NCBI GenBank assembly: GCA_934675465.1
Contig: CAKUQM010000003.1
Coordinates: 1-64,000, forward strand
DNA length: 64,000 nt
Source: an uncultured Erysipelotrichaceae bacterium
GTDB lineage: Bacteria > Bacillota_I > Bacilli_A > Erysipelotrichales > Erysipelotrichaceae
Reading direction: 5' to 3'
Shown here piece after piece: positions 54,428 to 61,960 of this stretch (position 1 is the first letter of the stretch; each line of letters begins with the position of its first letter). Under the pieces are notes generated by a model. It saw only the letters and a program-made list of their open reading frames with translations, did not search any database and was not told where the DNA came from. A program made the translations under genes and the position numbers.

Positions 54428-54599
54428 ATTAATTCCTTTAAAACACTACAAAAAGATATAACAAAAACGATACCGGTATCTCTTTATATCAATAGTATAC
54501 ACGTATATGCTAAATAAGTCAAATATAATCAGATTTTCATCTGATTTCATGCGTAATTACTGACTATTTTTATACTTTGTTTAATGTTAATATAGTTAT

Positions 54600-54650
54600 A
54601 GGAGATTGTCGTTTCCAAGAGAAAACGCAGCATGACCGTGCTGCGTTTTT
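54600..54650 (+). ncRNA. Putative antitoxin RNA, unit 2 (degenerate)
   Basis: An extended -10 (TGTTAATAT, ending 54593) precedes about 50 nt ending at AAAACGCAGCA (54622-54632)/TGCTGCGTTTT (54639-54649). Unlike units 1 and 3 it has no block complementary to the leader of its own mRNA, fitting the decay of this unit's peptide start. Confidence 0.45.
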
Positions 54651-54675
54651 ATTTGCTTCCAAGTGGTGTACATTG

Positions 54676-54800
54676 TTACTTAAACAACAAAGTTATAAGC
54701 AACTTAACCGCTAGGCCAATAACATCCATCATAGCCATAGCTAAAGCTACTTTGAATTCCTTCTTTTAATTACCACCAGGAAGCGTAGAAGGATCTTCAT
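54676..54800 (-). pseudogene. Degenerate hydrophobic peptide frame, unit 2
   Basis: The frame 54676-54765 reads KKEFKVALAMAMMDVIGLAV then KLLITLLFK: 22 of 29 residues match unit 1 and the length is identical, but the first codon is AAG instead of ATG. The leader frame (start 54800) gives MKILLRFLVVIKRRNSK and stops in another frame. The ribosome-binding stretch seen in unit 1 is deleted. The leader hairpin GAAGGATCTT/AAGATCCTTC (54788-54813) is perfect. Confidence 0.6.
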
Positions 54801-54946
54801 AAAAAGATCCTTCCTAAGAAACATACTCATGATTATGTTTCTACTATATAATTGGCGTTAAACTTTAAAATTCCTACACTATTTTTATAGTTTATATTGT
54901 AAGGTTGGATTAATTTAAAAACTTGATTTGATGTTATAATAATAGT

Positions 54947-54998
54947 GGTCAAATTGGCAGGAACCAAAAGAAAACGCAGCATTGCAGTGCTGCGTTTT
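54947..54998 (+). ncRNA. Putative antitoxin RNA, unit 3
   Basis: The best promoter of the three: extended -10 TGTTATAAT ending at 54940. The RNA would be about 50 nt, ending at AAAACGCAGCA (54971-54981)/TGCTGCGTTTT (54988-54998). It contains CAGGAACCAA (54958-54967), an exact copy of the plus-strand sequence at 55127-55136, so it is exactly complementary to TTGGTTCCTG in the mRNA leader. Confidence 0.55.
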
Positions 54999-55022
54999 CA
55001 ATTACTTCCCTGGTTCACTCTC

Positions 55023-55115
55023 CTATTTAAGGAATAGCTCGACCATCAATTTTACTAGAGCATGCAAAATGTCTAGTAAGGTCATTATGATCGCAAATAA
55101 CAATTCGCTTCTCAT
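55023..55115 (-). CDS. Small hydrophobic peptide, putative type I toxin, unit 3
   Basis: A 30-residue peptide, MRSELLFAIIMTLLDILHAL then VKLMVELFLK. It shares with unit 1 the spaced pattern D-x5-VKL-x3-L-x2-K. There is no clear ribosome-binding site before its ATG. A leader frame with a good one starts at 55158 (MKILLSFLGSCHS...) and overlaps it in another frame (55027-55158), so translation may depend on coupling. In the mRNA CCUUGGUUC of the leader pairs with GAACCAGGG near the 3' end (55008-55016). Confidence 0.55.
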   Translation of the reverse strand: MRSELLFAIIMTLLDILHALVKLMVELFLK

Positions 55116-55295
55116 ATGTGCTATGACAGGAACCAAGGAAGCTTAGAAGTATCTTCATAGTAAAGATCCTTCCTAAGGAACACACTTTATGTTCCTACTA
55201 TATAATTGTCATCAAACTTAAAAATTCCTACATCATTTTTTAAATATTAACAATTAGAAACATTGAGAAAAAACATAAGATAATTTAGACAAATT

Positions 55296-55326
55296 AAAAG
55301 CTCAAGATATAAAATTTTGAGCTTTA
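55296..55326 (-). terminator. Terminator of the membrane-protein gene
   Basis: AAAGCTCAA and TTGAGCTTT (about 55297-55305 with 55317-55325) form a 9-bp stem with A/T runs on both sides, seven bases past the stop codon. Confidence 0.7.
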
Positions 55327-55332
55327 TTTAAA

Positions 55333-56001
55333 CTATTTAGTTTCTTCTTTTGTTGAAGGTTCTTCAGGCTTAACCTCTTCTACCTTAGCCTTCTTTGTAG
55401 AAGTCTTTTTAGTAGTAGTTTTTTTCTTAGCCTCTTTTTGTTCGGTTGTCTTAGGCTTTCTAGTTCTAGGCTTTGCCTTAACTACTGGTTCTTCAACTTT
55501 TGTCTCAGATTCGATGTCCGCAGCTTCGACCTTAGTTTCAGATTCGAGCCTTGTAGATTCGAGCCCAGGGTTTGAGCCCGTAGTTTCATCCATTTCCTTG
55601 ATTTCTTCAACAAGTTCACTCTTACCTAACTTCTTACTAATATCGCTAGTATTTCTCCAGATTAATAAGACAATCAAAGAAGCTTCATAACCAATACGTA
55701 ACATGATATTAAGTAAAATCAACAACATTAAACCAGTAATGAATGAGGTACCAACCATGATTTGGAATGAATATAAAGTAATAAATAACGCAAAGATGAT
55801 ATAAGTAGCCTTTAACAATCCTTCAATAATCATCTTATTAAAACTTAAGAATTCTTTAAGCTTAAGCAAACGCGGATCCTTTGGCTCCTCATCAGATTTT
55901 ACAAACATAAGGTATGCACAAATACCACCTACTAAGGCTATTAAAAATAAAATTACAGTAACGACTGGATTTGGCCCATGATAATAACTATAAGAATACA
56001 T
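55333..56001 (-). CDS. Membrane protein with Lys/Glu-rich repeat tail
   Basis: A 222-residue protein not assigned to a family. Three or four hydrophobic helices lie in residues 12-117, followed by a cytoplasmic-type tail of lysine, glutamate, threonine and proline (KPRTRKPKTTEQKEAKKKTT). In the tail, GLES-STRLESETKVEAADIESETKV comes from short DNA repeats of AGATTCGAGCC that also occur in atpD. No function can be given. Confidence 0.7.
   Translation of the reverse strand: MYSYSYYHGPNPVVTVILFLIALVGGICAYLMFVKSDEEPKDPRLLKLKEFLSFNKMIIEGLLKATYIIFALFITLYSFQIMVGTSFITGLMLLILLNIMLRIGYEASLIVLLIWRNTSDISKKLGKSELVEEIKEMDETTGSNPGLESTRLESETKVEAADIESETKVEEPVVKAKPRTRKPKTTEQKEAKKKTTTKKTSTKKAKVEEVKPEEPSTKEETK
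55540..55580 (-). repeat. AGATTCGAGCC in-frame repeats, copy set 1
   Basis: AGATTCGAGCC at 55540-55550 and AGATTCGAGCCCAGG at 55555-55569, period 15, then GTTTGAGCCCG. On the minus strand the unit codes (G)LES. The same word is found only in atpD (59037-59077). Confidence 0.7.
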
Positions 56002-56063
56002 AACAATTTCCTCCTTAACTATGAAAAGATTATAGCACTATTTATCTAAATACGTATTTCTCC

Positions 56064-56109
56064 ATAGTACGCAGACTATTTTTTCCGAAAATTACCCATA
56101 GTACGCAAG
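56064..56109 (+). repeat. Two direct repeats CCATAGTACGCA, period 34 bp
   Basis: CCATAGTACGCA at 56064-56075 and 56098-56109, again exactly 34 bp apart, as in the GATTATACGCA array at 545-623; both end in TACGCA. They lie 63-108 bp upstream of the leftward membrane-protein gene. Confidence 0.6.
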
Positions 56110-56120
56110 GTATTTAAAAA

Positions 56121-56147
56121 AGATGTACCATCTAGATACATCTTTCA
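56121..56147 (-). terminator. Terminator of the LCP gene
   Basis: AAAGATGTA (56121-56129) and TACATCTTT (56139-56147) with a T run on the minus strand, directly after the LCP stop codon. Confidence 0.75.
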
Positions 56148-56151
56148 ACAA

Positions 56152-57534
56152 TTAATTATAAACTTCTGACAAATCGTAATAAGTACCAATATAACCCTTA
56201 TCACCATCATTCTCAGTACCAGCACCACCTGTCACATAACCCTTCATTATTTCATCATAATAAGGATTATCCTTAGAGATAGAACCAGTAGTAACTAGTT
56301 CAATCTTACCCTTAGCTATCTCAATGCTCTCATCAAATAAATCTACATAATAAGTACCATTAGAATGAAGACCACCCTTGCCTTCTAAGAAATAGTTATC
56401 AATTGTATAACCATCCTCAAAAGTTTGAGCTAAGGCAATTAAAGTCTTCTTTTGAGTATCAGAGAAATTATTCTCACACAAGATATCAAACATCCAACTC
56501 ATACCAACCATATTCAAGATATAAGGATGAGTTGCAATCTTATTAATCAAAGAATCAAGAATCAAAGCTTGGTTTCTAATTCTACCTTGGTCATTATTCA
56601 CAATACCATCATACTTACGATTTCTTGCTAGTGCCAAAGCTGTTTCACCATACAAATTAGCTACACCCTTCTCATATCTTTGAGGATTGGCAACATTTCT
56701 TTGTGAATCCATATCAAGATGAGCAGTCATTGGCACATCAACCTTAACACCGCCCAATTCATTAATACCATTCACAAACCAAGTAAATGAAGTCATACAA
56801 TAATATGGAATATCGATATCAAGTAAAGCACCCAAAGAATCGGCAGGATTAGTCGGACCATTTTGACAGAAATGTGTAAACTTATCACTATAACCTGTCA
56901 CAATATTCTTTATAAAAGAATCACGAGGAACCGAAACAATAAGCACATGCTTCTTAACAGGATCAACTACCAACAAGTGGTTAACATCATTACGATAATA
57001 CTTCCACTCATGAACAGAATCCTCACCATAACCATCCAAACCATTAAGCATTACCATAAATGGCTTTGAATATAAGTCCATATCTAAGCCAGCAGTATCA
57101 TAAGTCTTCTCTTCATAATATGGCTTCTTATAAGTAGCTAGTGTCTTATAATCACTAGGATGATAATCAGAACGATAATCAGAAATAGAATCCTCACGAT
57201 TACCAACCACTACCCAAGCATCAATGATTCCCTCATCAATATCTGGTTTAATCTCTGCATAAGTGATAAACCAATGAAGATTTTCTTCCTTAAGCTCTAC
57301 ACCCTCATTCTTTAATTGTTCAATTACATAATCAGAATATTCCTTATCGAATGATTCTTGAACAGCTAAAACCTTACCACTTAAATCTTCAATAGAATTT
57401 AAATTCTTAGTAACAATTCTAATCTCATCAGAATAATAAAGTGGTTCTTCTACTGTAGGCTCATCGCTTCCCTTTGAACAAGATGTACAAAGAAGTAGAG
57501 CCAAACAAGTCAACAACGTAATTATCTTTTTCAT
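56152..57534 (-). CDS. LytR-CpsA-Psr-type lipoprotein with periplasmic-binding-like N-terminus
   Basis: A 460-residue exported protein. A signal peptide (MKKIITLLTCLALLLCTSCS) ends in a probable lipobox cysteine. Residues about 45-140 (LNSIEDLSGKVLAVQESFDKEY) look like half of a solute-binding domain. The LCP domain follows: LLVVDPVKKHVLIVSVPRDS, DKFTHFCQNGP, ELGGVKVDVP, YGETALALARNRK, NDQGRIRNQ. LCP enzymes attach polymers to peptidoglycan. Most are anchored by a transmembrane helix, so the lipoprotein form is unusual. Confidence 0.85.
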   Translation of the reverse strand: MKKIITLLTCLALLLCTSCSKGSDEPTVEEPLYYSDEIRIVTKNLNSIEDLSGKVLAVQESFDKEYSDYVIEQLKNEGVELKEENLHWFITYAEIKPDIDEGIIDAWVVVGNREDSISDYRSDYHPSDYKTLATYKKPYYEEKTYDTAGLDMDLYSKPFMVMLNGLDGYGEDSVHEWKYYRNDVNHLLVVDPVKKHVLIVSVPRDSFIKNIVTGYSDKFTHFCQNGPTNPADSLGALLDIDIPYYCMTSFTWFVNGINELGGVKVDVPMTAHLDMDSQRNVANPQRYEKGVANLYGETALALARNRKYDGIVNNDQGRIRNQALILDSLINKIATHPYILNMVGMSWMFDILCENNFSDTQKKTLIALAQTFEDGYTIDNYFLEGKGGLHSNGTYYVDLFDESIEIAKGKIELVTTGSISKDNPYYDEIMKGYVTGGAGTENDGDKGYIGTYYDLSEVYN

Positions 57535-57570
57535 ACAAGTCCCCTCTTTATCTATTCTACAACAAGATCG

Positions 57571-57975
57571 CTATCTCTTTTTAACCTTAAGACGATTAAT
57601 TGCCCTCGCTAGATGTAACTTAGCATTTTGATACTCTTGAATACTCTTCTTTTGAAGAAGTTCTTCCTTAGCCTTAGCTTCAGCTTTCATAGCACGATTA
57701 ACATCAATCTCCTCAGGACGCTCACAAGAGTCAACAAGAATTAAAACTTCACCATTTTCAATCTTAACTAAGCCTGAGGAAACCGCAGCTGTCTTAAACT
57801 CTTCATTGGGTAACTTATACTTTAAAACCCCAGGTACTGTTGCTGTTATTACATTTCTATGTTTTGCCAAGATACCATATTGTCCCTCATTAGTAGGCAC
57901 AATCAAAGATTCAAGTGTCCCCTCATAGAACTTCCTATCAGCAGCTAGTATATGAGTCATGAAAGTCTCTCTCAT
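57571..57975 (-). CDS. atpC: ATP synthase F1 subunit epsilon
   Basis: A 134-residue epsilon: beta-sandwich (FYEGTLESLIVPTNEGQYGILAKHRNVI) and C-terminal helices (NRAMKAEAKAKEELLQKK). Its start overlaps the atpD stop by four bases. It is the last gene of the operon. Confidence 0.95.
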   Translation of the reverse strand: MRETFMTHILAADRKFYEGTLESLIVPTNEGQYGILAKHRNVITATVPGVLKYKLPNEEFKTAAVSSGLVKIENGEVLILVDSCERPEEIDVNRAMKAEAKAKEELLQKKSIQEYQNAKLHLARAINRLKVKKR

Positions 57976-59369
57976 TTAGAAGCCTTTCTTTTTACATCCT
58001 CAATCGTTCCCACATTATAGAAACAACTCTCTGGATAATCATCCATTTCACCATCCACGATAGCTCTAAAACCTTCAATAGTATCCTTCAAAGGAACATA
58101 AGTACCCTCTATACCTGTAAACTTTTCACCTACAAAGAAAGGTTGTGACAAGAACTTTTGAATCTTACGAGCTCTATTAACAGTCTTTTTATCCTCATCA
58201 GATAATTCATCCATACCCAATATCGCAATAATATCTTGTAACTCATTATACTTTTCAAGTGTCTCCTGAACACTTCTAGCTACACGATAATGTAAATCAC
58301 CTACAATATCAGCTTCTAAGATTCTACTTGTAGAATTAAGAGGATCAACAGCTGGATAAATACCCTGTTCCGCAATCTTTCTACTCAAAACAGTAGTTGC
58401 ATCTAGGTGTGTAAAAGTAGTAGCTGGAGCTGGATCACTCAAGTCATCAGCAGGCACATAAACAGCCTGAACCGAAGTAACTGAACCATGTTTTGTAGAA
58501 GCGATACGTTCTTGTAAAGCACCCATCTCATTAGCAAGCGTAGGTTGATAACCAACGGCACTAGGCATATGACCCAATAGAGTACTAACCTCACTACCAG
58601 CTTGAACAAATCTAAATATATTATCTATAAACAAAAGAACATCCTTATTCTTCTCATCTCTAAAATACTCAGCCATAGTAAGACCTGTCAAAGGTACTCT
58701 CATACGAACACCAGGTGCCTCATTCATTTGACCAAAGACAAGGGCAGTATTATCAATAACACCACTTTCCTTCATCTCACGCCACAAGTCATTACCCTCT
58801 CTACTTCGCTCACCAACACCGGCAAAGATAGAATAGCCATCAGCTTGAGTAGCGATATTATGCATAAGCTCTTGAATTAAAACAGTCTTACCTACACCAG
58901 CACCACCAAACAAACCAATCTTACCACCCTTTGGATAAGGTTCTAGTAAGTCGATTACCTTGATACCTGTTTCTAGTATTTCACCAATAGGCTTTTGTTC
59001 AGAGAACTTTGGTGGATCTCTAAATATCGACCATTTAGATTCGTGCCCAGAAGATTCGTGCCCAGATTCGAGCCCCGGTCTGTCATCTATAGTTTCACCA
59101 AGGCAATTAAACATTCTACCCAAGGTTGCTTCACCCACTGGCACCATAATAGTATCACCAGTATCCACAACCTCTTGGCCTCTATATAAACCTTCGCTCT
59201 TGCCCAGCATCAGACATCTTACAATGTTGTCACCAATATGTTCCACAACTTCCATAGTATATTCTTTATCATCGATAGTAACTTTTAGGGCATTCTTAAT
59301 CTTAGGCAATTGTTCAAAATAAACATCAACAACCGAACTTGATACTTCAACTATCTTACCAGTATTCAT
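57972..59369 (-). CDS. atpD: ATP synthase F1 subunit beta with in-frame repeat insertion
   Basis: A 465-residue catalytic beta subunit: Walker A GLFGGAGVGKTVLI, VGERSREGNDLW, ALVFGQMNEAPG, FIDNIFRFVQAG. Between the beta-barrel and the P-loop domain, after MFNCLGETIDDRP, is GLESGHESSGHES, where relatives have only a short linker; the DNA is a tandem repeat (59037-59077). The catalytic core is intact, so the enzyme should work. Confidence 0.97.
   Translation of the reverse strand: MNTGKIVEVSSSVVDVYFEQLPKIKNALKVTIDDKEYTMEVVEHIGDNIVRCLMLGKSEGLYRGQEVVDTGDTIMVPVGEATLGRMFNCLGETIDDRPGLESGHESSGHESKWSIFRDPPKFSEQKPIGEILETGIKVIDLLEPYPKGGKIGLFGGAGVGKTVLIQELMHNIATQADGYSIFAGVGERSREGNDLWREMKESGVIDNTALVFGQMNEAPGVRMRVPLTGLTMAEYFRDEKNKDVLLFIDNIFRFVQAGSEVSTLLGHMPSAVGYQPTLANEMGALQERIASTKHGSVTSVQAVYVPADDLSDPAPATTFTHLDATTVLSRKIAEQGIYPAVDPLNSTSRILEADIVGDLHYRVARSVQETLEKYNELQDIIAILGMDELSDEDKKTVNRARKIQKFLSQPFFVGEKFTGIEGTYVPLKDTIEGFRAIVDGEMDDYPESCFYNVGTIEDVKRKASK
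59037..59077 (-). repeat. AGATTCGTGCCCAG in-frame repeats, copy set 2 (inside atpD)
   Basis: AGATTCGTGCCCAG at 59037-59050 and 59052-59065, period 15, then AGATTCGAGCCCCG at 59064-59077. It codes GLESGHESSGHES on the minus strand. The AGATTCGAGCCC word is shared with 55540-55569. Confidence 0.75.
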
Positions 59370-60271
59370 TTCTTCGCTTCCTTTCTATGCTTCTTTCTTA
59401 AAGCTAGAGCACCAGCTGAAACCTCATTTATTTCCTGAGTAATCTCAGCCTGTCTTAAAGTGTTATATTGTAAAGATAAATTACTTAACAACTTTTCCGC
59501 ATTATCATTAGCACTCTTCATCGCATTCATTCTCGCATTCTGTTCACAACAGAAACTATCAACCAAGGCACTATAGATAAAACCCGATATATATGAAGGC
59601 ATGATAGAGTTCAATACCTCAACCTCATTTGGATAAAAACCAAATGGTATATGAATCTCCTTCTCTTCCTTAGTAGTTTGAAATTCTCTTCGATGCAAAG
59701 GAATAAGTCTTGTAGAATAAGCCTTCGAATTAAAGGCATTCTCCATATCCGTATAAACAACGAAAATCTTACTTAAAGTCTTATTATGAAACTCCTCTAA
59801 TAATATAGAAGATATTTCCCTAGCTCTTTCCATTGTTGGATTTTGAGCCGTATATAAGAAAGACTTCTCAATTGGAATATTATGATTCTCATAATACCTT
59901 CTTCCATACTCACCAACCACATAAAGCTTACTACCATGATAAGAAGCCAATAAGTGTTCTGCCTCCTTAATGACGTTTTGATTATAAGAACCAGCTAAAC
60001 CCTTATCAGCCGTAATGACTAAAATACCATAGGTTCCTCTTTCCTTAGGCTCACCCTCTGGTGGATAAACATAGGGACTGTCAATGTTATTAGGCGTTCT
60101 AAAAATTCTCTTAATCTCTGTCTTAAGCTCATTAAAATAAGGACGTGTATCATTTAGTTCTCTTTTAGCCTTAGTAAGCTTAGTAGAAGCAATTAGATAC
60201 ATCGCACTTGTAATCTTTTGGGTATCCTTAACACTTGCGATACGATCTTTTATTTCCTTAGTGCTTGCCAT
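59366..60271 (-). CDS. atpG: ATP synthase F1 subunit gamma
   Basis: A 301-residue gamma: N-terminal helix (MASTKEIKDRIASVKDTQKI), Rossmann part with LVITADKGLAGSYNQNVI, and C-terminal helix (NDNAEKLLSNLSLQYNTLRQAEITQEI). It overlaps the end of atpA by 14 bases and the start of atpD by four. Confidence 0.96.
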   Translation of the reverse strand: MASTKEIKDRIASVKDTQKITSAMYLIASTKLTKAKRELNDTRPYFNELKTEIKRIFRTPNNIDSPYVYPPEGEPKERGTYGILVITADKGLAGSYNQNVIKEAEHLLASYHGSKLYVVGEYGRRYYENHNIPIEKSFLYTAQNPTMERAREISSILLEEFHNKTLSKIFVVYTDMENAFNSKAYSTRLIPLHRREFQTTKEEKEIHIPFGFYPNEVEVLNSIMPSYISGFIYSALVDSFCCEQNARMNAMKSANDNAEKLLSNLSLQYNTLRQAEITQEINEVSAGALALRKKHRKEAKK

Positions 60272-61958
60272 TTAAATACTCACGTGCATTCTCAACAATA
60301 CTTTCTTTAAGTTCATCATCCAATACCTTCTTATCATTAATAGTATTGATGATATCTTTCTTATTATTATTAAAGTATGCCAACAAATCATCCTTAACAC
60401 TCTTAATATCTTTAATATTAAAATCATCAAACAAATGATTCAAGGCCGTTAAAAGAATAATAACCTCTTCATGCATATGATATGGATGATATTGTTCCTG
60501 CTTAAGAAGTTCCATTAGGATTTGGCCATAATGAAGTTGGCTCTTAGTCGCATCATCCAAGTCCGAACTAAACTGCATAAAGACTTCCATCTCACGATAT
60601 TGAGCTAAATCAAGTCTGATAGCTCCAGTAGCCTTTTTCACAATCTTATATTGGGCATCACCACCAACTCTTGATACTGATAGACCAATATTAATAGCTG
60701 GTCTTTGTCCTAAGAAGAATAGATTACTCTCTAGGAATAATTGACCATCAGTAATTGAAATAATATTAGTTGGAATATAAGCTGATACATCACCTGCCTG
60801 TGTTTCAACAATTGGTAATGCGGACATACTACCACCATTTAACAAGTTAGCACTTCTTTCAAGTAATCTTGAATGTAAATAGAAAACATCACCCGGGTAA
60901 GCTTCTCTACCTGGACTTCTTTCTAAGAGTAATGATAAAGCTCTATAGGCAATGGCATGCTTACTTAAATCATCATAGACAATTAATACATCCTTGCCTT
61001 CATGCATAAAATATTCACCCATTGAAGTAGCTGCATAAGGGGCAATATATTGCATAGGAGCACTCTCACTAGCCGTAGCACTTAAGACAATTGAATACTT
61101 AAGGGCATCATGTTCCCTAAGTTTTTCTACAATGCCAGCTACACTACTTGCCTTTTGACCAATGGCTACATAGATACAAATAACATCCTTGCCCTTTTGA
61201 TTAAGAATAGTATCTAGGGCAATAGCTGTCTTACCAGTTTGTCTATCACCAATGATCAATTCTCTTTGCCCCTTACCAATTGGAAACATGGAATCAATTG
61301 CCAAAATACCTGTTTCCAAAGGTCTATTAACAGGACTTCTATCCATAATACTAGGTGCTTCTTGTTCAAGAGGCATATACTTCTTTGAATGAATCACACC
61401 CTTATCATCAATTGGATTACCTAGGGCATCAATTACTCTACCAATATATTCATCGCCTACTGGTATGCCCGCAGTCTTATTAGTTCTTTTAACAACACTT
61501 CCTTGGATGATATCTCTATCATCACCAAAAAGAATACAAGAGATAGAATCTTGTTTAAGATCTAGGACCATACCTCTAATATTGTCTGTAAACAATAAGA
61601 TCTCACCATACTTAACATTCTTAAGACCTGATACCTTGGCAATACCACCACCTACCGAAATAACTCTACCTACTTCATCAGCAATAGCACTTGGTGTCCA
61701 ATTATCTAATGAATCTTGAAGTAAAGGAATGATATTGTCGTTGTTTCTATATTTTTGCCACTCAGTCTTTAATTGTTCAAGCTTAGAGTTAGCATCCCAA
61801 TAATAGACATCATCACCTACTAATAATTTGAAACCACTTTTTAAATCAGATTCTTGCCATTCTAGTTCTACTTCACCATATTTTTCATTTAAAAAAGCTT
61901 CAAACTTTTTATTAATCTTTTCACTAGGCTTTTTAGCACTATATAAAACAGCTTTCAT
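60258..61958 (-). CDS. atpA: ATP synthase subunit alpha fused to the C-terminal domain of subunit delta
   Basis: A 566-residue protein; alpha alone has about 500. The alpha part begins near WTPSAIADEVGRVISVGGGI, with Walker A IIGDRQTGKTAIA and SVSRVGGDAQ. The first 67 residues (MKAVLYSAKKPSEKINKKFE..., then ESDLKSGFKLLVGDDVYYWD) match the plan of the delta C-terminal domain (G(G/F)xxxxxGDxxxD and a final helix LEQLKTEW). No atpH exists between atpF and this gene; the delta N-terminal bundle is absent. A GTG at 61961 precedes the ATG; AAGGA favours the ATG. Confidence 0.9.
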   Translation of the reverse strand: MKAVLYSAKKPSEKINKKFEAFLNEKYGEVELEWQESDLKSGFKLLVGDDVYYWDANSKLEQLKTEWQKYRNNDNIIPLLQDSLDNWTPSAIADEVGRVISVGGGIAKVSGLKNVKYGEILLFTDNIRGMVLDLKQDSISCILFGDDRDIIQGSVVKRTNKTAGIPVGDEYIGRVIDALGNPIDDKGVIHSKKYMPLEQEAPSIMDRSPVNRPLETGILAIDSMFPIGKGQRELIIGDRQTGKTAIALDTILNQKGKDVICIYVAIGQKASSVAGIVEKLREHDALKYSIVLSATASESAPMQYIAPYAATSMGEYFMHEGKDVLIVYDDLSKHAIAYRALSLLLERSPGREAYPGDVFYLHSRLLERSANLLNGGSMSALPIVETQAGDVSAYIPTNIISITDGQLFLESNLFFLGQRPAINIGLSVSRVGGDAQYKIVKKATGAIRLDLAQYREMEVFMQFSSDLDDATKSQLHYGQILMELLKQEQYHPYHMHEEVIILLTALNHLFDDFNIKDIKSVKDDLLAYFNNNKKDIINTINDKKVLDDELKESIVENAREYLNGKH

Positions 61959-61960
61959 CA

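Larger units (their letters stand above)
52412..54562 (-). mobile_element. ISAs1-like insertion sequence, 2151 bp
   Basis: Terminal inverted repeats CAGTAATTACGCATGAA at 52412-52428 and, inverted, at 54546-54562 are identical over 17 bp. ACTATTTTT at 52403-52411 and 54563-54571 is a 9-bp target duplication. Two leftward genes are inside. Removing the element restores the boundary motif of the par-like array, so it inserted after the array formed. The intact ends and target repeat suggest a recent insertion. Confidence 0.93.
52060..55239. repeat. Tandem array of three par-like units, interrupted by an IS
   Basis: The motif AAATTCCTACACTATTTT occurs at 52060, 52393, 54868 and, with two changes, 55222. 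These four copies mark off three units. After removing the 2151-bp IS and one 9-bp target repeat the unit lengths are 333, 315 and 354 bp. Each unit holds, left to right, a rightward promoter, a bidirectional hairpin, a leftward small hydrophobic frame, its structured leader and its leftward promoter. Confidence 0.85.

Noticed and set aside
52188..55115. Naming the small peptides as Fst, Hok, Ldr or TxpA toxins
   Set aside because: The gene layout matches par, but the peptides lack the typical residues of those families, so no family name was given.
58602..59322. Rightward frames antisense to atpD
   Set aside because: Shadow frames of a strongly conserved gene, with no start signals.
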